A DNA stretch of 64,000 nucleotides, taken from contig NC_092344.1 in assembly GCF_963676685.1 (NCBI RefSeq), positions 52,164,830 through 52,228,829 of the forward strand. The letters run 5' to 3'. Below, one piece after another: positions 28,740-39,430 of the stretch (the stretch's first letter is position 1; the number at the start of each line of letters is the position of its first letter). Both the position numbers and the translations under genes were made by a program. Below the pieces are notes generated by a model, which made no database searches, was not told the origin of the DNA, and saw only the letters and a program-made list of their open reading frames with translations. The DNA comes from Mytilus edulis (Eukaryota; Mollusca; Bivalvia; Mytilida; Mytilidae).

Positions 28740-30545
28740 CCAGATGCTCCGCAGGGCGTAGCTTTATACGACCGCAGAGGTTGAACCCTGAACGGTTGGG
28801 GCAAGTATGGACACAACATTCAAGCTGGATTCAGCTCTAAATTTGGATTGTGATTAAATAGTTGACACAGCATAGGTTTCTGACACAGAATGAATGTGTT
28901 CTAATGAACTTAAAATTTTTGTTTTCTCTTAGAGCAATTCACTATGCTGTTGAATATTAGCCCTCTCAAAAAAATGTTTGAAGAAATTTTCTTTTTTATT
29001 TATGAAATTTCAAATGAGAAAAATTGAACCCAATTTTTTTAATCACATCCCCCTTTCCCTTATTCCAAAACTAATCTCAATTAAAATTTCTAATGGAGTT
29101 TGCAACAATAACTACTCATTTAAATACATCATAAAATATTAAAATGTAAAAAAACTGCTTGTTATCACTGAATGGTAAAGATTATTTTAATTTATCAGTT
29201 GTTAGTAAAAAGTGAATATACATTGTATATTGTATATAACAAAGATTTAAGTTGATTCTGGACAAAGAAAGATAACTCCAATTAAAAAAAATCTTGCTAT
29301 TGCACAATATTTTGCAATTAGATATTTCTTGCTTACTATTCTGGACAAAGAAAGATAACTCTAATTAAAAAAAAATTTGCTATTTCACAATATTGTGCAA
29401 TTAGATATTTCTTGCCATTGCGCAATACTGTGCAATTGAAAAGACTTGCTATTGCACAATACTTAATATAATAATTTTAGATCCTGATTTGGACCAACTT
29501 GAAAACTGGGCCCATAATCAAAAATCTAAGTACATTTTTGGATTCAGCATATCAAAGAACCCCAAGATTTCAATTTTTGTTAAAATCAGACTAAGTTTAA
29601 TTTTGGACCCTTTGGACTTTAGTGTAGACCAATTTGAAAACAGGACCAAAAATGAAGAATCTTCATACACAGTTAGATTTGGTATATCAAAGAACCCCAT
29701 TTATTCAATTTTTGATGAAATCAAACAAAGTTTAATTTTGGACCCCGCTTTGGACCAACTTGAAAACTGGGCCAATAATCAAGAATCTAAGTACATTTTT
29801 AGATTCAGCATATCAAAAAACCTAACTGATTCATTTTTTGTCAAAATCAAACTAAGTTTAATTTTGGACCCTTTGGACCTTAATGTAGACCAATTTGAAA
29901 ACGGGACCAAAAGTTAAGAATCTACATACACAGTCATGACAGTTAGATTCGGCATATCAAAGAACCCCAATTATTCAATTTTGATGAAATCAAACAAAGT
30001 TTAATTTTGGACCCTTTGGGCCCGTTATTCTGTTGGGACCAAAACTCCCAAAATCAATACCAACCTTCCTTTTATGGTCATAAACCTTGTGTTTAAATTT
30101 CATAGATTTCTATTTACTTATACTAACGTTATGGTGCGAAAACCAAGAAAAATGCTTATTTGGGTCCCTTTTTGGCCCCTAATTCCTAAACTGTTGGGAC
30201 ATCAATACCAACCTTCCTTTTGTAGTCATTAACATTGTGTTTAAATTTCATTGATTTCTATTTACTTAAACTAAAGTTATAGTGCGAAAACCAAGAATAA
30301 TGCTTATTTGGGCCCTTTTTGGCCACTAATTTCTAAAATGTTGGGACCAAAACTCCCAAAATCAATACCAACCTTCCTTTTGTGGTCATAAACCTTGTGT
30401 TAAAATTTCATAGATTTCCTTTCACTTTTACTAAAGTTAGAGTGCGAAAACTAAAAGTATTCGGACGACGACGACGCAGACGACGACGCCAACGTGATAG
30501 CAATATACGACGAAATTTTTTTCAAATTTTGCGGTCGTATAAAAA
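28740..30545 (+). mobile_element. 1.8-kb non-autonomous bivalve element (repeat B)
   Basis: Starts 'cagatgctccgcagggcgtagctttatacgaccgcagagg' and ends 'gcgaaatttt.ttgcggtcgtataaaa', so TTTATACGACCGCA is a terminal or subterminal inverted repeat. Inside are tandem units of about 140 bp ('caaaatcaaactaagtttaattttggaccctttgga...gtagaccaatttgaaaac'). Farther in are blocks 'gggaccaaaactcccaaaatcaataccaaccttcctttt', and near the end 'cggacgacgacgacg'. The 142-codon frame at 29489-29917 is the tandem unit read in one frame and is not a gene. A 5' fragment lies at 9495-9690. Confidence 0.75.
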
Positions 30546-30547
30546 AT

Positions 30548-30710
30548 GAAAGTGTCATGAATTGCCATGACTTTGTATTCGTTTTGAAAACTAATTACTC
30601 CCTTGACCCTAAATTTACTAACATTTCAGAGTCATGGGTTTCCATGACTTTGTATTTTTAATAGGTCATGAAAAACCATCACTTTCAGTGGTCATGGTTT
30701 ACCATGTTAT
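30548..30710. repeat. Palindromic 'TCATGG.TTTCCATGA' units, right part
   Basis: Four units: 'gtcatgaattgccatgac', 'gtcatgggtttccatgac', 'gtcatgaaaaaccatcac' and 'gtcatggtttaccatg'. They are separated by 'tttgtatt' type spacers. Confidence 0.6.
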
Positions 30711-32562
30711 CCCTGACCGACTATAAGAATTTCACATATCAGTCAACATGGTCAATGCATGACCATAAAATTTTAACAGTTTGCAATAATGATATGAAGT
30801 TTGTTACTAAGCTACCACAATGCTTGATTTTAGATTTCTACTTCCATGTAAGCCAGACTCTTTGCACATTAGGAACCCTTGCGACAACTCTTTGAGGGGT
30901 CCATAGATAGCTTGTTGCAAGGCTACTTTTTTTACACTACATTTGATGGATCTTCACAATTTTTTAACACAATGGTTCTACAAAGCCAAGCTTCCCATCA
31001 ATTTGTTGATTTTAAGATATATTGTAGATTTAGACTTGCTGAAAGGAAATTTTAGAAAATTTGAACGACTTTTATATGAAAAAAATAATGTAGGGATGTT
31101 GATTACTCTGATATAACTCAGAGAGAACTCTAATAAAACAAAATTATTGTTTCCGGGAAATTTCCTATATGCTCTCATAACACAACAATGTTTCTTGAAT
31201 AACCTTCATAATTATACATTGACCAAAAGTTTAAGAACATATTTTATCCTCATTCTCTTGTTAATAAAATCATACTGGGTCCAAGGTTAAATTGTTTAAT
31301 ACCTAAGATACACAAATTCAAGTGAGCCCCACACAAATATATTGCAAAATATCACTGACCAACATTTTTTTCACAGTTTGCAAAGATTAATGCAAGTGTA
31401 TACACATTGACTGGTTTTAACATTTCATTCCCAAATTTAATTTCCTCACATGACGTCAGTAGATTTTCATTAAGTTAAAAACTTCTCTGCTAATTTTAAA
31501 AAAAGTGTACTTGTAAATGAGAAAGCATATCTTATCATATTATCACCCTTTGGATGTTCGTGAAACATCTGTCACTAGGTGTTGTGCAGTATTTGTCATT
31601 TTTTTCTTGGTTCTTTTACATATTTTGCTCCTTGGGCTTCAAACTTCTTGCATTGAATGCAGAATTAAAGACTGCGAAAAATAGTTTAAGATAAGTGATT
31701 TATAGATACATGACTTTTTTTGCCAGTTGACCTTGACTTTGAACTAGTCTCTTTCAACAAGTAGCTGTGGGCCTTCTCAGATCTGTACTGCATGTCTTTT
31801 TTGGTGTTAGGCATTTATAAATACCCTGCCACATCTTCTTTTCTGAGATCTTGACAATTATATTTAAATATCAGCAACACCTCTACTCAAAATAGATATT
31901 TTGTTACAAGATATATGTGTGACTGTATGTAAAATATCTTTTTGACTAAGGCTTTGATGCTCATATCATTTTTGTCCATAATCTATGTTAAAATTCCAAC
32001 TTTCTATTAAAAACCAGGGGTGTTGCTAGAATAAAACGATGTGCAAGCAACAAATTTTTGGGACCCTTTCATTGGACGGTTAAAAGAGAAGCTATATGTA
32101 GATAGGACTTATAAAAAAATTATGAATGTAAAACTATTAATAAATCTTCTGAATAGAGTAATACATAAACAACACATATTTGTGATACAGAATTTACTTA
32201 AAATTGTCCAAAATCTGCTCTTTGGGTCTAGACAGAAACAAACTTCTCTATTACTTTGTCAATATTCACATGGAAATCCCGATGAATATGCAGTAATGCG
32301 AGTAACTGCTGTTGTTCATTGTTGATTGTACATTTGTTTTCAACATACGTAGTACACTGATAGATCTCCATGGTGGCACTTGCGAGATGTTATAAACCAG
32401 CGTCAGTGTTCGGCATCGAGCGACCTCCCAATTAAATTCGTCAAAATTTCATGTCAGGCCAGTTTCGTATGTCTCAGACAATGTTGAGATTTATTCGTTT
32501 GTTATATTTCCTACAACATGATGCAGCAGATACAGCACAAAGAAGCAATTTAAAGCAGGTTA
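30711..32562. other. Gene-free stretch
   Basis: No recognised repeat or gene. The 94-codon frame at 32041-32325 (plus) has no recognisable domain. It could be a decayed coding fragment, but nothing supports that. Confidence 0.35.
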
Positions 32563-32752
32563 AAAAAAAGTAAAAATCAGATATTATGGAAGGACAATTA
32601 AAAATGGCTGGTAAAATTTAAAATTTTCGTTAGCAAAACATAATATTATTATTGGTCAGGTGAGCAATTTTGATCTGTCTCGTCTCACTTTGCGTCTGTC
32701 GGTCCGCCAGTCTATCTGTCTAAAAAAAACCTCTTCACATTTCCATCGTCTT
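32563..32752 (+). repeat. 190-bp dispersed direct repeat, second copy
   Basis: Matches 28250-28440 from 'aaaagtaaaaatcagatattatggaa' to 'ccatcgtcttaa', including the pyrimidine-rich 'gtctgtcggtccgccagtctatctgtct' block. Confidence 0.8.
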
Positions 32753-33756
32753 AACCAAGTTTGACAGGGCTGGTGTTATGGAGTGCTAAAGTAATTCTTA
32801 AGTAAGGCAGTTAATTTTTACATGACTGAAACCATGTACAATTGGCTTAGACATATTGGCGGTGTGCAAAACAATTATTTATTTGTGGTGTTCCTGTATT
32901 TCTTTATGTCACAACTACCAGCACCATGTCTTTCAATGTTTTTAGTTAAGATATTTTTACAACAGGTTCTGGTGTCTTGATTGATTGTAGATTGGTTTGC
33001 ACAGAAACACAGAATCAAAACAAAATGTTTGCATGACTACGGCTGCAGCTTTATAAACTCACTCATACATGCAATATAAATCCCTTAGTGCGTAAGTTAG
33101 GAGATTGTTGTAGATTTGTTGGAGATCTTGCCATCATAGCTCGGTGGTTCTCCGAAGAATAGGAACATATTGTTTTACCTCTGTCCGTTTATCTGTCGGT
33201 CAGTCACTTGATATTTGGTCCGGAGGATCCACTAGGAAACATACAAATCTATTACTAGTATGTCATTATTGTATTTCCCCCCTAAAGATATTCCATTGAC
33301 TAATATGAATGTAACACCAGTTTTCTAAGCAACCATTTACATAACATTCGCTAGTTTTTTATATGGAGGGTCAGCTTGTGTACTCCTGATTGAGGTCTGC
33401 CTCTATCCTTATTGTCTTCAGTCCCGTTTTCTGGGTAATACTCAATGAATCAGTAGAAGCTCACATATTTCTTGTTAATTGCGGTGATTGTAGATTCTTG
33501 TCAGGTGTGGATTAAGGCGGTTTCAGCTTGAAACTTTAATTTCTTGCTAATATTACAACACAATAGTTCGAGATATCTACATATCACCCCTATAGAAGAA
33601 TATTTCAATAATTTTACCTAAAAATAAAACTGCCCCCCCCCTTTACCGGAAATCTTGGATCCGCCCCTGATATTGGACTGATTTTAGGTATGTGAGTTAA
33701 TCATGATGAGTTACAGATCAAGTTTGAGTTTGAAAATCTCAGTTATATGGTTTTTA
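32753..33756. other. Gene-free mosaic of repeat fragments
   Basis: Includes a C-tract and a GGATCCGCCCCTG end at about 33632-33669, and at 33688-33750 a fragment shared with 27195. No gene is supported. Confidence 0.4.
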
Positions 33757-34556
33757 GCTCACCTGGCCCGAAGGGCCAAATGAGCTTTTCCCATCACTTG
33801 GTGTCCGTCGTCCGTCGTCGTTAACTTTTACAAAAATCTTCTCCTCTGAAACTACTGGGCCAAATTAATCCAAACTTGGCCACAATCATCATTGGGATAT
33901 CTAGTTTAAAAAATGTGTGGCGTGACCCGGCCAACCGACCAAGAGGGCCGCCATGGCTAAAAATAGAACAAAGGGGTAAAATGCAGTTTTTAGCTTATAA
34001 CTCAAAAACCAAAGCATTTAGAGCAAATCTGACATGGGGAAAAAAATTGTTGATCAGGTCAAGATCTTTCTGCCCTCCAATTTTCAGATGAATCCGACAA
34101 CCCGTTATTTGGTTGCTGTCCCTGAATTGGTAATTTTAGGAAATTTTTGCTGTTTTTGGTTATTATCTTGAATATTATTATAGATAGAGATAAACTGTAA
34201 ACAGTAATAATGTTCAACAAAGTTAGATTTACAAATAAGTACAACAAGACCAAAATAGTCAGTTGACCCCTTTAGGAGTAATTGATCTTTATAGTCAATT
34301 TTTAACCATTTTTTGTAAATCTTAGAAATCTTTTACAAAAATCTTCTCCTCTGAAACTACTGTGCCAAATTAATCCAAACTTTGCCACAGTCATCTCTGG
34401 GGTATCTAGTTTAAAAAATGTGTGGCGTGACCTGGCCAACCAACCAAGATGGCCGCCATGGCTAAAAATAGAACATAGGGGTAAAATGCAGTTTTTGGCT
34501 TATAACTCAAAAACCAAAGCACTTAGAGCAAATCTGACATGGGTAAAATTGTTTAA
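33757..34556 (+). repeat. Left part of an 'agctcacctggcccgaagggcc' element, split by the TTAA transposon
   Basis: Starts 'tttagctcacctggcccgaagggccaaatgagc'. It has two units beginning 'tcttttacaaaaatcttctcctctgaaactact.tgccaaattaatccaaac', with 'gatggccgccatggctaaaaatagaac' inside. The second unit stops at 'gggtaaaattgtTTAA' (34553-34556) and resumes at 42202 with 'TTAAcaggtcaagatct'. The first unit reads straight through this point ('aaaattgttgatcaggtcaagatct', 34044-34068), so it serves as an internal empty-site control. Confidence 0.85.
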
Positions 34557-34784
34557 GGTGAAGGAACAGTAAATGGGCTATGTCACAGATTTTGCTAAAA
34601 ATTTGCATACAACCTTGGCTCGTTAAACTACAACTGAAAATCGAAAAAATAATACATTTATCTCTTTTATTATCTGAAAAATTGCAGATTGATTTATTCT
34701 AATATGGGTGAATATTTGTATAGAAAGCACATAAAATCGGCGTAAAACCTTCTAAAATTTGTCTTAAAGGGAAACTTCGCCAAA
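34557..34784 (+). repeat. Left terminal inverted repeat of the TTAA transposon
   Basis: Pairs with 41981-42201. Shared blocks include 'atgggctatgtcacagattt', 'caactgaaaatcgaaaaaataat', 'tttgtatagaaagcacataaaatcggcg' and 'aaatttgtcttaaa'. Confidence 0.85.
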
Positions 34785-36345
34785 AAAATCAAAAAATGAT
34801 ATTATGTCCATTCTGTATAAAAATTCTCAAATTAATAGATATTAAAGTTTTATTCCGCTAGATAAGAGATCACCATCGATTTTAAATTTTGAGTATCAAT
34901 TCTCTGCGTACCGCCATTTTGTCATCTTCTACGATTAAAAATCACGATATGTCTATAAACCACAAAGGACCAAAACTACAGTAACCGATGTAGTCGTAAT
35001 TGCGTGTCGATATCTTGTCAATCGTACGGTTGTTTTATCTGACTAACTAACTTTATACGAAAAATGTTCTTATTTTTTTTTAAATAACCATAATCTGTTA
35101 TTTTTAAACTGTTAATATTGGAATTGGTTAAAAAGTAAAAGTTCAAATCTTAAATAAGTGTTCCGTGAAAATTGTTTTCGAAAATCTAATTCGTTCATAA
35201 TTCTTTAAAGTAATAAACTTTATTCAAATAAATTCGGATCTTCCCTCATCTGATCACCAGCATGACTAAAGGTATTACTCCCGAAGGTATTGTGAGGGGT
35301 GGGAGGTGACACGTCCAGGTATTCAAGCGATTTCCTGTCGGGCTTGCAAGTTCATGCATCGTTTCACTTCTGTAGGTATTGATCAGTGTACACGGCCGAT
35401 AACTTATAACTTTCCATTTTGAACTATCAGGTGTATAATATACATCTCTGTCTTGCGTGTCCGAAAGTGATATAATATACTAGTCATTACTTAACTCATA
35501 CGCTTGTTTATAAATAACATTTCTAGTGTTATTTATAAAAATATAAATAATACCCCAAAAAAAATATTTGAAGAAATAAAAATCTATTTACATATTTTTT
35601 CCAAGGGTTAATTTGGGAAAATGTAATATATACTCGTTGTCAATAGTAAAGGACAGATTGGAACATACCAGAAATATTGATTTAAAAAATGTACGCACTG
35701 GACGATTCGTTTATACGCCTGGATAGAAAGTAACGGAACTATAGCGCAATTTAAAATATATACATGTATACATTGAACATAAGAAAGAAACATACATTTT
35801 GTGTAAATTGGGGTAAAGGTTTTGTAAATGGACTAGTCCACGTATGCCAACAGTATGTAATCAACAAAATCGATAGACTATTGTATACCAAAAAGAAGAA
35901 GAAGAAGAAGAAGAAGAGAACCAATTTGATTTAAATACAGGTCGATATATAACTTGCTTTAGTTCATCGAAGTTATGAACATAGTAAAATCACAGATTTA
36001 TATTTCAATTTGATTGTTCTCGAATAAAGGAAGAAACTCGTCATCATCACAATTGTTCCGACATTCATGTAATATATATGCAACTGGACGTACACTAATA
36101 ATCCCAAAGGGATGTGAATATTTTCTAGGAAAACTATTGAGTATTAAAGTTTCAAATCAATTTCGGGATTTATTTTCTTTCTTGATATCCATTGACAGCA
36201 ATTTAAAGAATAAACTGCTTGTCCGCTTTAGGTGTAGTCTTGCCAGTTGGACAGACTTATCATTACATTCAAAAATAAGGGGGAAATGACATTAAATTCT
36301 TTGAGCAGACATGGGCGGAAAACAATAAAAAGACAGGTTTAATAT
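34785..36345. other. Transposon interior, left part, no recognised gene
   Basis: Follows the TIR with 'cgccattttgtcatcttctacg' (near 34912) and a conspicuous block at 35260-35400 ('ggtattactcccgaaggtattgtgaggggtgggagg'). A (GAA)n microsatellite lies at about 35893-35916. The 91-codon frame at 36014 has no recognisable domain. Confidence 0.4.
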
Positions 36346-36627
36346 TTGTGTTATATTTCCTATTTTACAAATTCGGAATTTCAAAATATATCTATAACAT
36401 CTCAGGCGCGGATCCAGAGGGGGGGGGGGGGGTTCCGGGGGTTGGAACCCCCCCCTTTTTTTGGACGATCAATGCATTTGAATGGGGACATGTAATTGGA
36501 ACCCCCCCCCCCCCTTTGTCCTGGGTTAGGAACCCCCCCTTTTTAAAATGGCTGGATCCGCCCCTGCATCTTGTTATAGATAGACAAATTTTGAAATTCC
36601 GAATTTATAAAATAGGAAATATAACAT
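36346..36627. repeat. Inverted repeat whose loop is occupied by a GGATCCGCC MITE
   Basis: Outer arms (about 36349-36397 and 36572-36627) are inverted copies of 'tatatttcctattttacaaattcggaatttcaaaat'. The loop holds a complete MITE, 36403-36566. It starts CAGGCGCGGATCCAGAGG, ends CTGGATCCGCCCCTG and is flanked by the direct repeat CATCT (36398-36402 and 36567-36571). The MITE is rich in G and C tracts, and these cause the odd glycine- and proline-rich frame there. Confidence 0.7.
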
Positions 36628-37062
36628 TTGTTCATTCATTTAACATGTATAATATGAATATTATTTAGTACACTTCGGTCTATACAAATGCAGAATATAC
36701 CATGATGGTTTGATTTCGTCAAAAGATATAAGAGATCTGACAAATAGATTATCACTTCGATATTGCAAGACACCCATTTATAACTTTGTACTTTTGCATA
36801 CCAAACTTTCGCAAAAAGATAAGTCATTTGATTAAATAAGAAGTTGTGGTTTGTTTTCTTGGGAGACACGTACCCAAATGAAGTGGACTTAAGCAGCTAT
36901 TCAAGTCACGGTATGGCCTTCAACAGTGAACAATAGTAAAAGTATATTGTATAATTCAACTAAATGTGAACATGAAAGAATTAAAGCAGACATATATATT
37001 TCATCTATACATATACAAAAGAATATTTTGAGCCTCAAATCTAGCATAAGTCTATTTTACAA

Positions 37063-37607
37063 CTATTCCGAGTCTGACGTGTCACTTTCACATTCTCTAA
37101 AGCCTTCATAAACTCAATCTTGTGACAGAAATGCCTCCCTAATAATGTTAACAACACAAGCTGGAATAGTCACTCTGTTTCTCTTGCCAAGTGGTTGCCC
37201 TTTTCTGACCCAACAAACAAACTGACGATGAGCCATTAGTCGGCTTTGGCTGTGAGTTAGTACGTCTGGAGCTATCCCTCTATGGCGCTTGTACCTCAAA
37301 AAACTTATATAGCTGGTTTCAAGAACAACCGGATTCAGACAAACTGTTCTGAAATGATATTGTCACTAATGCATTCACCCAATTCAATATTACCATCAAA
37401 GAGAGTAAATTCGTGGCAACAAAGACATTCCGTCATTAACGGCATAACTATGCCTTTAGTACAAGAACACCAATCTGTGTTAAACTGGCGAGGGTTGCTA
37501 AGGATATCTTGATTTCGGGAACTTTCTGCAGCTTCCATTTTATGGAGCTCTTCTTCGGTATACTCTGGCTCTAGTGCGTACGTACCCAAATTGACCATAC
37601 TCGTCAA
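37063..37607 (-). pseudogene. Broken gene for a P2X7-type C-terminal (ballast) domain protein, inside the TTAA transposon
   Basis: Two minus-strand frames join into one domain. The upstream frame (37607 to about 37340) has LEPEYTEEEL and then the zinc-binding-type run NTDWCSC...MTECLCCHEF. The downstream frame (about 37349 to 37063) has FRTVCLNPVVLETSY, then RLMAHRQFVCWV, then VTIPACVVNIIREAF, and after a stop VYEGFREC. The order and motifs match the Cys-rich cytosolic ballast of vertebrate P2X7 and the many invertebrate proteins that carry it alone. There is no P2X channel part. A frameshift of one base lies near 37345, and an in-frame TGA stands at about 37111-37113 where the family has Gly. 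The copy is therefore probably dead. Its original role in the element is unknown. Confidence 0.8.
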
Positions 37608-38526
37608 AATCTGCCTCTCTTGACCGGACTGGAACCACTGTTAGTACTATCAACCTCTTTTAGGACGCAACAATTTGCAGAATCGCTAAATAATTTTCGT
37701 TACCCAATCTAATGGCAACAAAATATCTGTTTTTCATGATATTTTTTTCACGAATAGGTTTCGATTTGAAGCGCTAAATTTTATGAAATAGGCAATTTTG
37801 CCGTGTAATGCGTAACATTGAACATTGAGATCTCCAAACATTTTTGAGAATGAAATATGGATTGAGTAGCCAAAGGTAGTTCTCATTTGGAAGGAATTAA
37901 GAACCATATGTAAAGTTTTGAATTACATAATTTTACCGTTACATATATGACGTCATACATGTAGAAAAATGACGTCATAGCAACTTTTTGATCTTGTAAT
38001 GGTGACAAATAATCTAGACTCCAAATGCAAACTTTGAAGATCAAATTCATATACTGAAGGTAATTTTAAAAGGATATCGTTTATATTTATAATTTATAAA
38101 TTACAAACATTTCTGTTTAAATTGGTACCAAACTTTTTGAGTTTACTTGTTTTAAAAAAAAACTATTGAAAAAATTTAAAATCAGAAAAAATGTCCCGTA
38201 TCATCTGAAATCCAAACAAATATTCCATTTTGACGATTTCGGGATCTACGATGTATCGCGATTAAATCAGAAGAAAAATACTGATACAGATTTCAAAAAT
38301 TACAACAAATACTGAACATGATAATATAAATACTGGCTGTTTTTATATTTTATCCTTTTCGCAAATAAAGAAAAGAAAAATCAGAAAAAATGTCCAATGA
38401 GACAAAAAACGTCGAAAAATAATGAAACGTCATATTTCACACAGAGTCAATACGCAAAAGAAATTATAAGAAGAACTTGTAAAGAATCGATCTCCAAACA
38501 TGAAACGATATGGGCATGCTTTTGCC
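37608..38526. other. Transposon interior between the ballast pseudogene and a nested MITE
   Basis: AT-rich with TGACGTCAT motifs near 37948 and 37970. It may hold the promoter region of the minus-strand ballast gene. No gene is recognised. Confidence 0.35.
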
Positions 38527-39108
38527 TTAGGGAGCTTCCATTTGATTTTTAAGGGGGGGGGGGGGGCTAGAATGAAATTTGAAAAAGAGGGAGGACAGGG
38601 GTTTTGAGTGTAAAAAAAAGGCAGACAGGAGTTTCGAGTAAAAAAATAATGAATAAGAATGGAAACGGGGAATATGTCAAAGAGATAACAACCCGACCAA
38701 AACGTAGAAAACAGCTCAAGGCCACCAATGGGTCTTCAACATGCGAGAAATCCCGCACCCAGAGGAGGTCTTGAGTAGGCCCCGAAATCCTAATGTATAC
38801 TAGATCAAGAAAATGGACGCCACTCTTCACTTCGAAACACAGAGATGAACTAAAAGTAAAAAAATATAAAAGACTAACAAAAGCTATAGGTACCTGACTT
38901 AGGACAGGCGCGAACTGCGGTGGGGTTAAAAGGGCAGGATGAGCAGTTGGCAAACAAACCCAGGATAAACTTGTAAAAAAAGGCAGGACCAAATATAGTG
39001 AAAATAAAAAGGCAGGACCGAGATAACAACTAAAAAAAATGCCGGACAAAATTTTTCATCCTAGCACCCCCCCCCCCCCCCATTAAAATCAAATGGTTGC
39101 TCCCTTAA
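38527..39108. repeat. Palindromic G-tract element with a nested repeat A copy (about 38655-38945)
   Basis: The ends are inverted: 'ttagggagcttccatttgatttttaa' plus a G-run on the left, and a C-run plus 'cattaaaatcaaatggttgctcccttaa' on the right. The right flank is TTAA and the left is TTA, so this could be a third TTAA-type insertion. Inside are copies of 'aaaggcaggac' in both orientations and a repeat A copy ('ggggaatatgtcaaagagataacaacccgacc'). Minus-strand frames here are not genes. Confidence 0.6.
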
Positions 39109-39430
39109 TGAAATAAAAATATTATTCTATATTAAAATTCGTAAAAAATGATTTGACTTTAGGAAGTTCTGGAACAATCTAAAAGAAGAGTTACCATATT
39201 AGATAATTTTCGTAGACAAAACAAGAGGCACCAATCCCTTCAAACAACCGAAATGATCTCTGGTGTTTCAGGAGAATGATTAGTTCCAAAAAAATAAAAC
39301 ACGAGACAAAAAAGACTCATATTTAATTATTGAATGTATTTATAAACCAACAATCAATTAAAATAATCGGACTTAAAAAAATCAGACCAAAATTTTGTGT
39401 ACATTCAAATATAAATATGCTTTCAGAAAT

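Noticed and set aside
29489-29917. 142-codon frame with DQLENWAN/DQFENGTK repeats
   Set aside because: It is the tandem unit of repeat B, and the same unit elsewhere is full of stops.
28250-32752. An LTR retrotransposon bounded by the two 190-bp direct repeats
   Set aside because: There is no reverse transcriptase, gag, primer-binding site or polypurine tract between them, and I found no target duplication at the outer edges.
36348-36668. 106-codon frame with Gly- and Pro-rich runs
   Set aside because: It reads through the G and C tracts of a MITE.
38567-39049. 160-codon minus-strand hydrophobic frame
   Set aside because: It lies in a palindromic G-tract element with a nested repeat A copy and has no domain.
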